A stretch of DNA of 64,000 bases from Haloplanus salinus (lineage in GTDB: Archaea; Halobacteriota; Halobacteria; Halobacteriales; Haloferacaceae), in NCBI RefSeq assembly GCF_003336245.1, contig NZ_QPHM01000003.1:62001-126000 (forward strand). Reading direction: 5' to 3'. The position numbers were made by a program, and so were the translations under genes. The stretch's first letter is position 1. The number at the start of each line of letters is the position of its first letter. This document shows, piece by piece, positions 46,989 through 55,189 of this stretch. The notes under the pieces are model-generated. The model had not been told where the DNA came from. It was given only the letters and a program-made list of their open reading frames with translations, and did no database searches.

Positions 46989-48200
46989 ATGCCGGAGTTG
47001 CGTCGGGAACTCGGACTCCTCGAAGCGATCGTCTACGGCGTTGGCCTGATCCTCGGCGCCGGTATTTACGCGATTCTCGGCGAGGCGACGGGCGTGACCG
47101 GCGGCTCGATCGCGATATCGTTTCTGCTGGCTGCCCTGATCGCGTCATTGACGGGCTTGAGCTATGCCGAACTCGCCTCGATTTTCCCCAAAGCGGAAGG
47201 TGATTACATCTACGTTCGCGAGGCGTTCGACCGAGAAATTATCTCAGACGTGACAGCCCTCGGCCGGTTGTCAATGGGCGCCATCTCGTCCGCGGCGGTG
47301 GCATTGGCCTTCTCGGGCTATCTCTCTTCTTTCGTCGACGCGCCGTCGATCCCGATCGCCGTTCTCCTCGTCGTAGTCATGACCGGCGTCAACTACTGGG
47401 GGATCGAACTATCCACCAAAATAAATATCCTCTTTACCGGGATCGAGGTCGCCGGACTGGTGATAATCATCTGGATCGCGAGTGGTTCTTGGGGTAACGC
47501 CGAGGTCCTCCACGCCCCGAACGGCGTATTCGGCGTCATCCACGCGGCGTTTCTGATCTTCTTCGCCTATCTTGGCTTCGGATCGATCGTCAATCTCTCC
47601 GAGGAGACCGAGGACGCGACCGTGACGATCCCGCGCGCTATCCTCCTCTCTATCGGTATTACGACGCTCCTGTACGTACTGGTCGGGTTATCCGCGGTCG
47701 CGCTGGTCGACTGGCGCGTTCTAGGCCGTTCGGCGTCGCCGCTGGCAGAGGTTGCCCGGGTCGGTTGGGGACCGCTCGGGTCAACAGTGCTCGGCGCAAT
47801 CGCTCTCTTCTCGACGACGAACACTGTACTCATCCTCCAGATCTCGACCTCGCGCCTGTTCTACGGCGTGTCGAAATCGGAGTACCACGTATTTCCGGAG
47901 ATGTTCTCTCGTGTTCACTCGTCCCGTCAAACACCACACTATGCAGTGGTGGTAGTCGGACTCATCACGATTCCCTTCATTTTCCTCGGCGATATCGGAC
48001 TCGTGGCAGGATTGGCCAATCTCATGCTATTAATTGTCTTCGTGCTGGTGAACGCCGCGTTACTGAAACTCCGGTATTCACGACCAGATCTGGAACGGGG
48101 GTTTCGAACGCCGCTTAACGTCGGCCAACTGTCGATCACCGCAGTTGCAGGGCTGGTTTCGTGTCTCGGGCTGATCGTGTTCTACGTACTCACGTGGTAA
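46989..48200 (+). CDS. APC-family amino-acid/polyamine permease
   Basis: 403 residues, 11-12 membrane helices. The first helix has the APC signature VYGVGLILGAGIYAILGEAT (G-x-x-x-G-x-G-I-Y), then SYAELASIFPKAEGDYIYVR in helix 2-3 and FLIFFAYLGFGSIVNLSEET in helix 6. The C-terminal half contains ISTSRLFYGVSKSEY. Proton- or sodium-coupled uptake or exchange of amino acids is known for the family; the substrate is not predictable. It starts at ATG 46989. Not obviously in an operon. Confidence 0.85.
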   Translation: MPELRRELGLLEAIVYGVGLILGAGIYAILGEATGVTGGSIAISFLLAALIASLTGLSYAELASIFPKAEGDYIYVREAFDREIISDVTALGRLSMGAISSAAVALAFSGYLSSFVDAPSIPIAVLLVVVMTGVNYWGIELSTKINILFTGIEVAGLVIIIWIASGSWGNAEVLHAPNGVFGVIHAAFLIFFAYLGFGSIVNLSEETEDATVTIPRAILLSIGITTLLYVLVGLSAVALVDWRVLGRSASPLAEVARVGWGPLGSTVLGAIALFSTTNTVLILQISTSRLFYGVSKSEYHVFPEMFSRVHSSRQTPHYAVVVVGLITIPFIFLGDIGLVAGLANLMLLIVFVLVNAALLKLRYSRPDLERGFRTPLNVGQLSITAVAGLVSCLGLIVFYVLTW

Positions 48201-48327
48201 CATGACTGCCGATTCGAACGGCCACTCCGGAGACCCCATCTACTACGGGAAGCACGGTAGTGCTTGGTGGTCACGAAAGCAGGTAACGCTCCCTATCACC
48301 GCCCAGGATTGGAGTGAATCGGCCGAA

Positions 48328-48490
48328 TCACGAGAGCAGCGGCTTGAGAAATGTGATGCCGTACATGATCCCGATACCTCCGAGGATGATGGCGAGCTGG
48401 AGCAGCGAATTAGACTCTTCGGTGCGTATCTCGGGCAACAGATCGGCACCGGCGTGCGTCGGAACGGTCACACTCGTCTGCGTAACCGGA
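48328..48490 (-). pseudogene. C-terminal fragment of a membrane protein
   Basis: A minus frame ending at TGA 48328 reads VTVPTHAGADLLPEI then ESNSLLQLAIILGGIGIMYG and ITFLKPLLS: one hydrophobic helix at the C-terminus of a transporter-like protein. Its upstream part is missing; the frame runs into the thiL remnant at about 48490. The plus-strand frame between 48202 and 48325 (starts MTADSNGHSGDPIYYGKHG) is of uncertain status. Confidence 0.4.
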
Positions 48491-48718
48491 GTCGATAGCC
48501 GTCGGCCCCCATTGCGGCGACGTCGGACAGGGAGGCACCCACGGCCCGCCAGCCGGCCGTATATCGTGTCGTCCCCGACGGAAAATCGGCCCGCTGGTGG
48601 AGCATGTCGGTCGTGAATATCAGATCATCGACGACGGCAGCGTCGTCACCGGCATCGGGGAGCCACTCGTGAATCGCCTCGGGGTCAAGCCCCGGGGCAT
48701 TTTCCGATACCGCTTGTA
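48468..48718 (-). pseudogene. Thiamine-monophosphate kinase (ThiL) N-terminal fragment
   Basis: The frame reads LDPEAIHEWLPDAGDDAAVV, DDLIFTTDMLHQRADFP and AGWRAVGASLSDVAAMGADG. These are the N-terminal ThiL motifs: GDDAAVV and the DML-H-x-R-x-DF metal and ATP binding region, then the A-W-R-x-x-x-x-SLSDxAAMGA helix. No start codon precedes it (TAG upstream). After MGADGY the family sequence ends and the frame runs into unrelated basic residues. It is thus truncated at both ends and joined to a membrane-protein tail. Confidence 0.6.
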
Positions 48719-48777
48719 AAGAGGGTTTCTACAAAGCCATCTCCACGGATTCGTCCCCGGTTCTGATCCGTCCCGTT

Positions 48778-49668
48778 TTATTCGCTATTTGAGGCTGGTG
48801 ACTCGGACCTCCTGTCTGTCACGGTGACGCCCCCCGAAAGCAACTGCGCGGATGGGGGAGCGAGCGTAATATCCTCCTCATCGAAGTGCCGTTTCACTGA
48901 TCGGCGGAAGTCAGAACGAATCGTTAGAATATCCGCGCGTCTCGGATTCTCGGTCCAGAATTCTGCTTGTATCGTGATTGCATTCTCCCCGAGTTTGACG
49001 ATACGTGTGTTCGGCGCTGGATCACCAAGAACCGATTCGAGGTTCGTGGCGATCTGCTGTAACTCCAGCAGGGCCCGCTCGGTGTCCTCGTAATAGGCGA
49101 CGTATACCTGTTCGGTCAGTCGATACCTGTTCCGACCGTAGGGCCGGGTGATCGCGTTGGTTGTGAGTTCAGTGTTAGGGACCGAGATCGTTTCGTGGTT
49201 TGGTGTCCGGATACGGGTGACGCGAAAATCGACTGCTTCAACAGTACCTTCCCCGCCCGGCCACTCGATCCAGTCGCCGACATTGAAGTCCGGATCGGCG
49301 ACGAGGAACATCCCACTGATAAGCGACCCGAACACTTTCTGGCCAGCGATGCCGAGGGCGAAGGTGAGGGCGGCGATGATGATCGCTGACTCGGTGAGTA
49401 TCCGTCCGTAGCCAGCGGCGATGATACCCGTTAGCGTGGCGAATCCGATCAGAACGACCCGAAGGTACGTTTTTGTCGCTGTCTCAATTGTTGGGTTATT
49501 ACGATTACGCGATCTGACGACCTGGGTCGCGAGTGGAATGAGAAAAGCCCGGCTTATGAGATACACGACGCCGAATCCCACGATGAACCAGAACAATTCC
49601 GACAACACCTGCTCGTACGCCGCTAGGATGTCTATCAACCACTTGGGTGGAGAAACCTGGCCGATCAT
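48778..49668 (-). CDS. Small-conductance mechanosensitive channel (MscS family)
   Basis: 296 residues. Two to three N-terminal helices, then the pore helix with ALTFALGIAGQKVFGSLISG (the A/G-rich gate segment) and the MscS beta domain (PDFNVGDWIEW, GTVEAVDFRVTRIRTPNHET, SVPNTELTTNAITRPYG). The C-terminal alpha/beta domain is present. Known role: release of solutes on hypo-osmotic shock, of obvious use to a halophile. The length is normal and the reading intact. Confidence 0.9.
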   Translation of the reverse strand: MIGQVSPPKWLIDILAAYEQVLSELFWFIVGFGVVYLISRAFLIPLATQVVRSRNRNNPTIETATKTYLRVVLIGFATLTGIIAAGYGRILTESAIIIAALTFALGIAGQKVFGSLISGMFLVADPDFNVGDWIEWPGGEGTVEAVDFRVTRIRTPNHETISVPNTELTTNAITRPYGRNRYRLTEQVYVAYYEDTERALLELQQIATNLESVLGDPAPNTRIVKLGENAITIQAEFWTENPRRADILTIRSDFRRSVKRHFDEEDITLAPPSAQLLSGGVTVTDRRSESPASNSE

Positions 49669-49759
49669 ACACCCCGTGTCGGAGCAGACCGATAAAAAGC
49701 CTCATCGCTTGCCGCTCACGTCGTGTTAGTTAGTATAAAGAGGTATTGTCGGTGTGCAT

Positions 49760-50458
49760 GGGCGGTGTTCAAATAAGGATCAAGGATGAGGCGGTGCGAT
49801 TTTTGAGTGGTCAATGCTCGAAATCGCACGTCTCATCGGCGGTAGTGCCCGCTTCGAGTTAGGATTTGTGGAGCGAGAGTCGACACCCGAGCCAGCGATG
49901 AAGCTCGGTATTCGACTCCATTTGGCTTGATTATCACTTTCGAATACAATCTTGATTCTTGATAGTTTGGGTGTCGAGCGTTGTCGGTCCACCGTTCACA
50001 ACTGGGTGCAGAAGGCAGATCTACAGCCCACCGATGGTGCCGACCCGGATCACGTTGCGGTCGACGAGACCGTGATCCAGCTCAATGACGAACGGTTCTG
50101 GCTGTACGCTGCGGTCGATCCCGAAACGAACCGCTTGCTGCACGTTAAGCTTTCTCCGACGAGAAATCAAGCGACTACCGAGATGTTCCTTTCCGAACTC
50201 CGCGAGAAATATCTCGTCGATGACGCGCTCTTTCTCGTCGATTCTGCACCGTGGCTGTGAGCGGCGCTTCACCGACATGGCCTCGATTACAGATACGAAA
50301 AGCATGGTAATCGGAATGCCGCTAAACGTGTCTTTCGAGAACTAAAACGTCGAACAAACTAGTTCTCAAACTGTTTCAGTCACGCCGAAGCAGACACCGT
50401 CGAAAATTGGCTTCGAGCGTTCGCCTTCGCATGGAACCAGTGTATCTGAACACTACCC
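49760..50458 (+). mobile_element. IS6-family (ISH-type) element, decayed
   Basis: About 699 bp. Terminal inverted repeats: left gggcggtgttcaaata (49760-49775), right, read on the minus strand, gggtagtgttcagata (50458-50443), matching at 13 of 16 positions. The single transposase frame is broken by three stops. No 8-bp target duplication is apparent. Confidence 0.6.
49814..50449 (+). pseudogene. IS6-family transposase with three nonsense codons
   Basis: ATG 49814 opens MLEIARLIGGSARFELGFVE, followed by the helix-turn-helix (GVERCRSTVHNWVQKADL), the first DDE Asp in HVAVDETVIQLND, the second in DALFLVDSAPWL, and HGNRNAAKRVFRELKRRT with the last Glu; the tail is NWLRAFAFAWNQ. One frame throughout, 211 codons, but TGA after LHLA (about 49928), TGA after APWL (about 50258) and TAG after RRTN (about 50357). 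Inactive by point mutation, without frameshifts. Confidence 0.75.
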
Positions 50459-50535
50459 AGTGAGGGAACCCCACGACATTACTCGTGGGAGAAGTCAGAA
50501 ACAGATAAAGCTCTGCTCTGAGTAACAATCAGAGA

Positions 50536-52290
50536 GTGGGCCCTGTATACCAGCTAACCCCGTCTATGCTTTTGTTTGCGCTTGTCTTTTTCATAGCGGC
50601 GGGGCTGTGTATCTATGCAGTAGTGCGGTATTTACGGCACGACCGGCGACCAGTCATTCTCGTTTTCGCCGTGTATATGACAGCAATTGGGTCGTGGGAG
50701 TTACTGAACTTTCTTATTGATGCCGTCACTGCCGAACAGCTGAAGCTCCTTGGCAAGAACATTGTGAACGCCGTCTCCGTGCCAGTGACCATCTACGCGA
50801 TTATCTCGTTCACGTTCATCTACACCGATCACAAACGGTGGATTAGGTGGGTCGTCCTCGCATGTGCCGTCCACATAACTTGTCTAAGTGTTGCACTCTT
50901 CGTCGCACCGGAACTGCTGTACGAGTCCAACGGGCTGGTGACGCAGGGCCCGTTCACCGTTGCCGGGTTCGTTTTTGAGCGGTTTGTCGTACTAGATCGG
51001 ACACTCAAGCCGGCGTTCTTGATTTATTGGCTGTACACTGTCTTGCTCGAATCGACTGCTATCGCGCTTCTCGTCCGATACACTCTTCAGAACCGACAAG
51101 ACGTAGTCCGCGGTCAGATGAGTGCGGTGCTGGTCGGCATCAGTGCCCCTTTGTTTGCCAGCGCTCTGCTTTTTGCTGGTGTTGTGCCGCCAGCATGGAA
51201 CCCGACAGACCTTTCATATATCGTGACCGCCGTCGCCTTCACGCTCGCAGTATTCCGGTACCGTCTATTTCGACTGATTCCAGTGGGACGCCAGCAACTC
51301 GTTCGAATTATGGGCGACCCCGTCATCCTGATTGATGACGCAAACAGGGTCGTCGATAGTAACCCGACGGCACGTGACCTGTTTGGTGTCGGGCCGAACT
51401 GGCAAGGCATAGCCGCTTCGGATTTTTTCACACCCCTTCTCGACGACGTAAATCGAATACTTGACATTACAGCTGCGGACACTGAAATTAGTATCGCAAT
51501 CGGTGACACGATACATCATTTTAGCCTGAATATTTCTCCTATTCAGAACGGTGGTAGCGTCGAGACAGGCCAATTAATCGTGATGCGTAACATCACAGAA
51601 CAGAAAGACCGCCAGCAGAAACTCGAAGAAACGACACAGGAACTTGAGCTGTCCAACGAGAAACTCAGTCGATTCGCCGGTATGGTGAGTCACGATTTGC
51701 GGAACCCACTGAACGTGATCTCGGGTCGGGCAGAACTTCTCCGGGGCGAGGCACCGACCGAACACGTCGAGCCGATCGTGAGAAGCACTGAACGGATGGA
51801 CGCAATGATTGAAGAATTATTGACACTGTCTAAAGCGGGCAAGAGTGTTGAAAAGTCGGAGTCCATCCCATTGGCGGGCGTCGCCGCTGACAGTTGGGGC
51901 GCTGTTGAAGATGACACTGTAAGTCTTGAACTGGACATCCCGGAGGACGTGGAAGTGCGAGCGGATGCGAACCGTCTCCAACATATCTTCGAGAACTTCT
52001 TTCGCAACGCCGGAGAGCATAACGACTCACCGGTCACGATCCGTGTCGGTACCCTCCAAGGTGGGGAAGAATCTATTTCTGGATTTTTCGTCGAGGACGA
52101 CGGCATCGGCATCCCGGAGTCGGATAGTACAGATATTTTCGAACAAGGTTATACAACCCACACCGACGGAACAGGATTTGGCCTTTCGATTGTTGAGGAA
52201 ATCGTCACGGCTCATGGTTGGACTGTCACAGTTGCCGAGAGCGATATGGGTGGTGTACGTTTTAATATCGATATGACCGATCCTGTGTGA
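50536..52290 (+). CDS. 7TM-PAS histidine kinase
   Basis: 584 residues, membrane. The N-terminal 7TM histidine-kinase sensing domain covers about 1-240 with seven hydrophobic helices (e.g. LLFALVFFIAAGLCIYAVV, VTIYAIISFTFIYTDHKRW). A PAS domain follows at about 245-350 (RIMGDPVILIDDANRVVDSN), then HisKA with SRFAGMVSHDLRNPLNVIS (His-phosphate site) and HATPase_c with IFENFFRNAGEHN (N box), FFVEDDGIGIPE (G1) and GTGFGLSIVEEIVTAHGW (G2). A GTG start at 50536 precedes the first helix; an ATG 30 bases later is also possible. No response regulator is adjacent, as is common in haloarchaea. It may sense an input at the membrane, such as a small molecule or redox state. Confidence 0.9.
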   Translation: MGPVYQLTPSMLLFALVFFIAAGLCIYAVVRYLRHDRRPVILVFAVYMTAIGSWELLNFLIDAVTAEQLKLLGKNIVNAVSVPVTIYAIISFTFIYTDHKRWIRWVVLACAVHITCLSVALFVAPELLYESNGLVTQGPFTVAGFVFERFVVLDRTLKPAFLIYWLYTVLLESTAIALLVRYTLQNRQDVVRGQMSAVLVGISAPLFASALLFAGVVPPAWNPTDLSYIVTAVAFTLAVFRYRLFRLIPVGRQQLVRIMGDPVILIDDANRVVDSNPTARDLFGVGPNWQGIAASDFFTPLLDDVNRILDITAADTEISIAIGDTIHHFSLNISPIQNGGSVETGQLIVMRNITEQKDRQQKLEETTQELELSNEKLSRFAGMVSHDLRNPLNVISGRAELLRGEAPTEHVEPIVRSTERMDAMIEELLTLSKAGKSVEKSESIPLAGVAADSWGAVEDDTVSLELDIPEDVEVRADANRLQHIFENFFRNAGEHNDSPVTIRVGTLQGGEESISGFFVEDDGIGIPESDSTDIFEQGYTTHTDGTGFGLSIVEEIVTAHGWTVTVAESDMGGVRFNIDMTDPV

Positions 52291-52399
52291 GAGTTACTGT
52301 CGTTGGGCTATCCGAGTTGCCTAACTCGATGAAAATACAATTGATAGGGTTGACGACAGTAGTTCGGCTCCAGTATCACCGTTTACTGGCATCGAATAG

Positions 52400-53101
52400 A
52401 TGCCGTCGGTTGCCGACCTCATAGATCCCGTCTTCAGATTGTTCGCGGTCGCCGAGCTGACGGCCCGGTATCTCTCACTCGTTCTGCTGGTTGTCGGCCT
52501 CCTCGGCTATTTCACCGCCAGGGCGAACTCCCGCAGGGCGGTTCGATATCGTGGGATGATCACCGGCTCGGCTGCAGCGTTGGTCGCGATCATCGGCCTC
52601 TCCGCGTTTTACGACCTCGTCGCGTTCGTGACGGGTGGCTCCGGATTTCTCCCGCCTAGCTGGCCCTGCGGGTCGGCCGGCAGCGCTGGACTACTTGCGA
52701 TCGCTCGGGCTGCCTCGGGAATGCTGTCGTACCTCGGCCTCGCGTGCTTTTCACTGGGTGACGCGCTTTGGGCAGCGGGGACGCCTCGAGGACGGACGTG
52801 GACCCGCGGCTACCATGGAATCACGTGGGGGCTCGTGATGGACTATACCGGTCACCCGTACTACGTTTCGGGAAATGCCATCCTCCACGCGCTCGGCCAG
52901 CGACTCTCATACGACGTCCATCGCTACCTCCACTCGAGCTACGGCGTGTTCGTGCCTGGCCAGTTCGATCGGTTCCCCGACGAGCACTCCCAGACCGGCG
53001 TTCGTCCCTATCTCGGCAGCGGGCTTCCGGCTGTGGAGTCCTACAACGACCTGTTCCTGCTACGCCAAGCGTCGCACTCGTGGCTTCTCGGTGAGCTGTA
53101 G
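52400..53101 (+). CDS. Chimaeric hypothetical: membrane-protein N-part joined to another protein's N-part
   Basis: 233 residues with two different halves. Residues 1-135 have three hydrophobic segments (LSLVLLVVGLLGYFTARANS, AAALVAIIGLSAFYDLVAF, ASGMLSYLGLACFSLGDAL). From about residue 142 (ITWGLVMDYTGHPYYVSGN) the sequence looks like the N-terminal start of a different, soluble protein that has its own ATG at 52838; it continues with SSYGVFVPGQFDRFPDEHS and PYLGSGLPAVESYNDLFLL and stops soon after. The two parts were probably joined by deletion. Neither was recognised with certainty. Confidence 0.45.
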   Translation: MPSVADLIDPVFRLFAVAELTARYLSLVLLVVGLLGYFTARANSRRAVRYRGMITGSAAALVAIIGLSAFYDLVAFVTGGSGFLPPSWPCGSAGSAGLLAIARAASGMLSYLGLACFSLGDALWAAGTPRGRTWTRGYHGITWGLVMDYTGHPYYVSGNAILHALGQRLSYDVHRYLHSSYGVFVPGQFDRFPDEHSQTGVRPYLGSGLPAVESYNDLFLLRQASHSWLLGEL

Positions 53102-53109
53102 CTCCGCGA

Positions 53110-53693
53110 CGGCGATCAGTCCCTCCGACGACGTCGTGGCGGCAAGCGACGGGAGCGTCGCGGTCGTCGGAAGCATCGTCGATATCCAGGAGGGTTCGGG
53201 ACTGATCAAGCGATGTGGGGCCGACGACCGCACGCGCGTCCTCCGCAACGGCCGGTGTGCGGAGCACGGCCAGCGCGACGGTGAGTTCGACCTCCGCATC
53301 AAGGCGATCCTCGACGACGGTGAGCGCTCGCTGAGCGACGCGACCGACATGGCGATGGACGCGCTCTCGACGGACGTGGTCGCCGAGGAGATCAGCGCGC
53401 AGCTGCTCGGCCGGCGGTACCGCCTGACCGGGAGCGTCGTGGGCACGTACTTCCTCGTGAATGACGCCGAAGAGACGACCGACGGTCCGAACGGGTTCGA
53501 CGCCGACGCGGTCGAACCGGCGCTCACGGCCCGCCAGCCGGCTCGGCGGCTGTTCGCCGAAGAACTCAAGGGGACGACGGAAACCTTCCAGGAGTCCGAC
53601 GAGGAGCGAGCGCCTGTCTACGGCCTGACCCCAACCGGCGTGGACGTCAACCACGTGTTCGTCGTGGGGGCGCTCGTAGGGACTTCTATCTGA
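53110..53693 (+). pseudogene. RPA-associated protein fragment with internal deletion
   Basis: The frame reads VVGSIVDIQEGSGLIKRC, CAEHGQRDGEFDLRIKAILD, SDATDMAMDALSTDVVAEEI, LGRRYRLTGSVVGTYFLVND and LTPTGVDVNHVFVVGALVG, the second half of haloarchaeal RPA-associated proteins (Rpap), including the C-x-xH zinc-binding part. It lacks the N-terminal region, an internal piece between ILDDGE and the MAMDAL helix, and the C-terminus beyond FVVGALVG, and no start codon is present. Rpap works with RPA in single-stranded DNA binding; this copy is dead. Confidence 0.6.
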
Positions 53694-53731
53694 CTCGGGG
53701 ACACCGGCGTTAGCGTCGGAGTCATCATCTA

Positions 53732-53932
53732 TCACGGATCGAAATCCTTCTCGTCGCGGTCCACCGGCGCCGGGATCGTCACGTCCTCCCGGTCGGCGTC
53801 AATGCCCATGATCCTGAGCGGACCGAGCACTTGACTGATGTTCTCGCGGACCCAAGCGGCGCCTTTCCGATCAACGGCCGAATTAACGACATCCTGTGCA
53901 GTGGTTCGGTCTGTAGGGAGATCATCAGTCAT
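53732..53932 (-). CDS. Small acidic hypothetical protein
   Basis: 66 residues: MTDDLPTDRTTAQDVVNSAV then VRENISQVLGPLRIMGIDA and an acidic end (PVDRDEKDFDP). The composition is that of a genuine small haloarchaeal protein; it could be a helical antitoxin or virus-type protein, but no domain was recognised. It stands alone between the Rpap remnant and broken toxin genes. Confidence 0.45.
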   Translation of the reverse strand: MTDDLPTDRTTAQDVVNSAVDRKGAAWVRENISQVLGPLRIMGIDADREDVTIPAPVDRDEKDFDP

Positions 53933-54097
53933 CGCTACTGCGCTCCGTTGGATAAGTATAGAGATAAAGACTTTTATCTTGTCTCTCCAGCCCTCGGCCG
54001 CAGGAGCGACAATTCTTACCTGTGTTTCGCCTCATAAGAAGTCCCACGACTGATCGCCCAGGGCTACATATGCGTAGAAGTATAATTCAACCATGAG

Positions 54098-54292
54098 ATG
54101 ACAAAACACACCGCTCGAGATGAAGTGTGGAATCATGCCCTCCGGTATGCACTGCTTGAGGAATCTTTCAGCATACAGCGCATTAGAAGCGACATGACAA
54201 CTAGAGCCAGTTTCCGGACCATTCGCGATACGCTGAATTTCTCCGACCAACTCAAGCAAATGCAATACATCGGCTTGGGCCAGATGAATTAG
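54098..54292 (+). pseudogene. Winged-helix-like protein, 3' part replaced
   Basis: 64 codons. The first 45 are protein-like (DEVWNHALRYALLEESFSIQRI, RASFRTIRDTL; each given in part) and resemble a small winged-helix regulator, while the last 18 codons are the reverse complement of the vapC fragment on the opposite strand. A TATA-like tataatt lies about 15-20 bases upstream. The break is near 54232, so the natural C-terminus is lost. Confidence 0.4.
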
Positions 54293-54325
54293 CGGCCCTG
54301 TATCGGTGACAACGAGTCTGCTCAA
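54233..54325 (-). pseudogene. VapC-type PIN toxin, N-terminal fragment
   Basis: Starting at TTG 54325, which overlaps the antitoxin stop (TTGA), the frame reads RLVVTDTGPLIHLAQADVL then HLLELVGEI: the first PIN strand with its catalytic Asp (TDTGPLIHL). After about 30 residues the PIN sequence ends at the junction near 54232 and only random codons follow to 54032. The toxin is therefore dead. Confidence 0.55.
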
Positions 54326-54576
54326 GCGTGGAGTCCCCACTCCACGTCTTCTTCGATCGCGTCGCGAGCGGAGTCGACTTGGTCGACAACATCTGCGCCG
54401 AGTTCGTCGACCGCCGCCTCGCGTGTGAGGTCGCCATCGAGGTATCGACTGATAATCATATCGCGGTAGAGCGTCTCGACGCCCGTTTCGACGGCCTGTT
54501 GAATCACCTCGGATTCATCAATACCGAGGTGCTGGGCGAGTTCCCGCACCCGGTCGGAGACGCTATCGGTTGCCAT
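54322..54576 (-). CDS. VapB-like antitoxin
   Basis: 84 residues: SDRVRELAQHLGIDESEVIQQ, AVETGVETLYRDMIISRYLD and LTREAAVDELGADVVDQVD, the helical family of UPF0175-like/VapB antitoxins with HTH-like repeats, often paired with PIN toxins. The toxin gene overlaps it in the next frame but is truncated. The ATG 54576 is preceded about 20-30 bases upstream (minus strand) by a TATA-like tttatac. Confidence 0.65.
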   Translation of the reverse strand: MATDSVSDRVRELAQHLGIDESEVIQQAVETGVETLYRDMIISRYLDGDLTREAAVDELGADVVDQVDSARDAIEEDVEWGLHA

Positions 54577-54611
54577 ACGTCCGTGTTAGGTCCCAACCGG
54601 TATAAATGTCA

Positions 54612-54804
54612 TAGCGAGGCTGCCCGGGTTGTTGACCGAGACGTAAAGAACGTCCACGAGGAACTCAGTTGGCTTGCCCAACTGGGAATCATCTTTTTCA
54701 AAGAAGATGGTCAGAGCAAGCGTCCGGTCGTCTGGTTCGACGAACTCGTCATCAGCCTCCTGTTCGATCCCGACACTGGAGATACAGCGGCTGCAGCACC
54801 GTAG
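54612..54804 (+). pseudogene. C-terminal fragment of an HTH regulator
   Basis: The frame encodes EAARVVDRDVKNVHEELSWL, AQLGIIFFKEDGQSKRPVVW and FDELVISLLFD: the recognition helix and wing of MarR/HVO_A0114-type transcriptional regulators (VGRDxKxVHxELxxLxELG). The N-terminal part is absent, with a sharp end near 54605 at the promoter of the antitoxin gene. Truncated, non-functional. Confidence 0.5.
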
Positions 54805-54887
54805 TGGCACTCACGATGCTCTATGGGTGTCACCGAGAGTGCTAACCTGTGCCTCGGATAAGATAATCTGGATTTAGTTAGGGTGGG

Positions 54888-54911
54888 CTATCTTAGCCTC
54901 AACTAAGATAG
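54888..54911. repeat. Perfect inverted repeat
   Basis: ctatcttag (54888-54896) and ctaagatag (54903-54911) pair perfectly over 9 bp with a 6-base loop. It lies in a gene-free stretch (54805-55189) upstream of the TFB-like gene and could be an operator or a transcription terminator-like stem. The rest of that stretch shows no firm gene. Confidence 0.45.
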
Positions 54912-55149
54912 GTCAGGTGCCTTTTCAGTTGGGTACAGTCGGAGCGGATTCAAACAATCCGTAGTGGAAGTCGCTGAGGAGCGTGATGACCTCCGGCTGT
55001 CTACCGTCGACGATCTCGTTCGAACTCTCTCTGATCGATCCCGCATTCACAGGCCAGCCGTTCGAGCAGCGGATTATCTAGGTTATCGTCATCGCTTAAA
55101 TACTGAACCGAACTATTCCTTATTGCCTCACATATTGCGGATCCTATAA

Positions 55150-55163
55150 TTCGATTTTTATCG
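55150..55163 (+). promoter_or_regulatory. TATA-box candidate for the TFB-like gene
   Basis: The sequence tcgatttttatcg lies 27-39 bases before the ATG at 55190, consistent with an archaeal TATA element; an agggggcgagg purine run follows just upstream of the start. Confidence 0.35.
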
Positions 55164-55189
55164 ACTCAAAGGGGGCGAGGAACGGCAAT

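Noticed and set aside
52838-53101. A CRISPR RAMP-like protein start (YYVSGNAILHAL)
   Set aside because: A vague resemblance only; no cas genes or repeats nearby and the reading is truncated.
52821-53735. 304-codon minus-strand frame opposite the Rpap remnant
   Set aside because: The plus strand shows RPA-associated protein motifs; the minus frame is a shadow.
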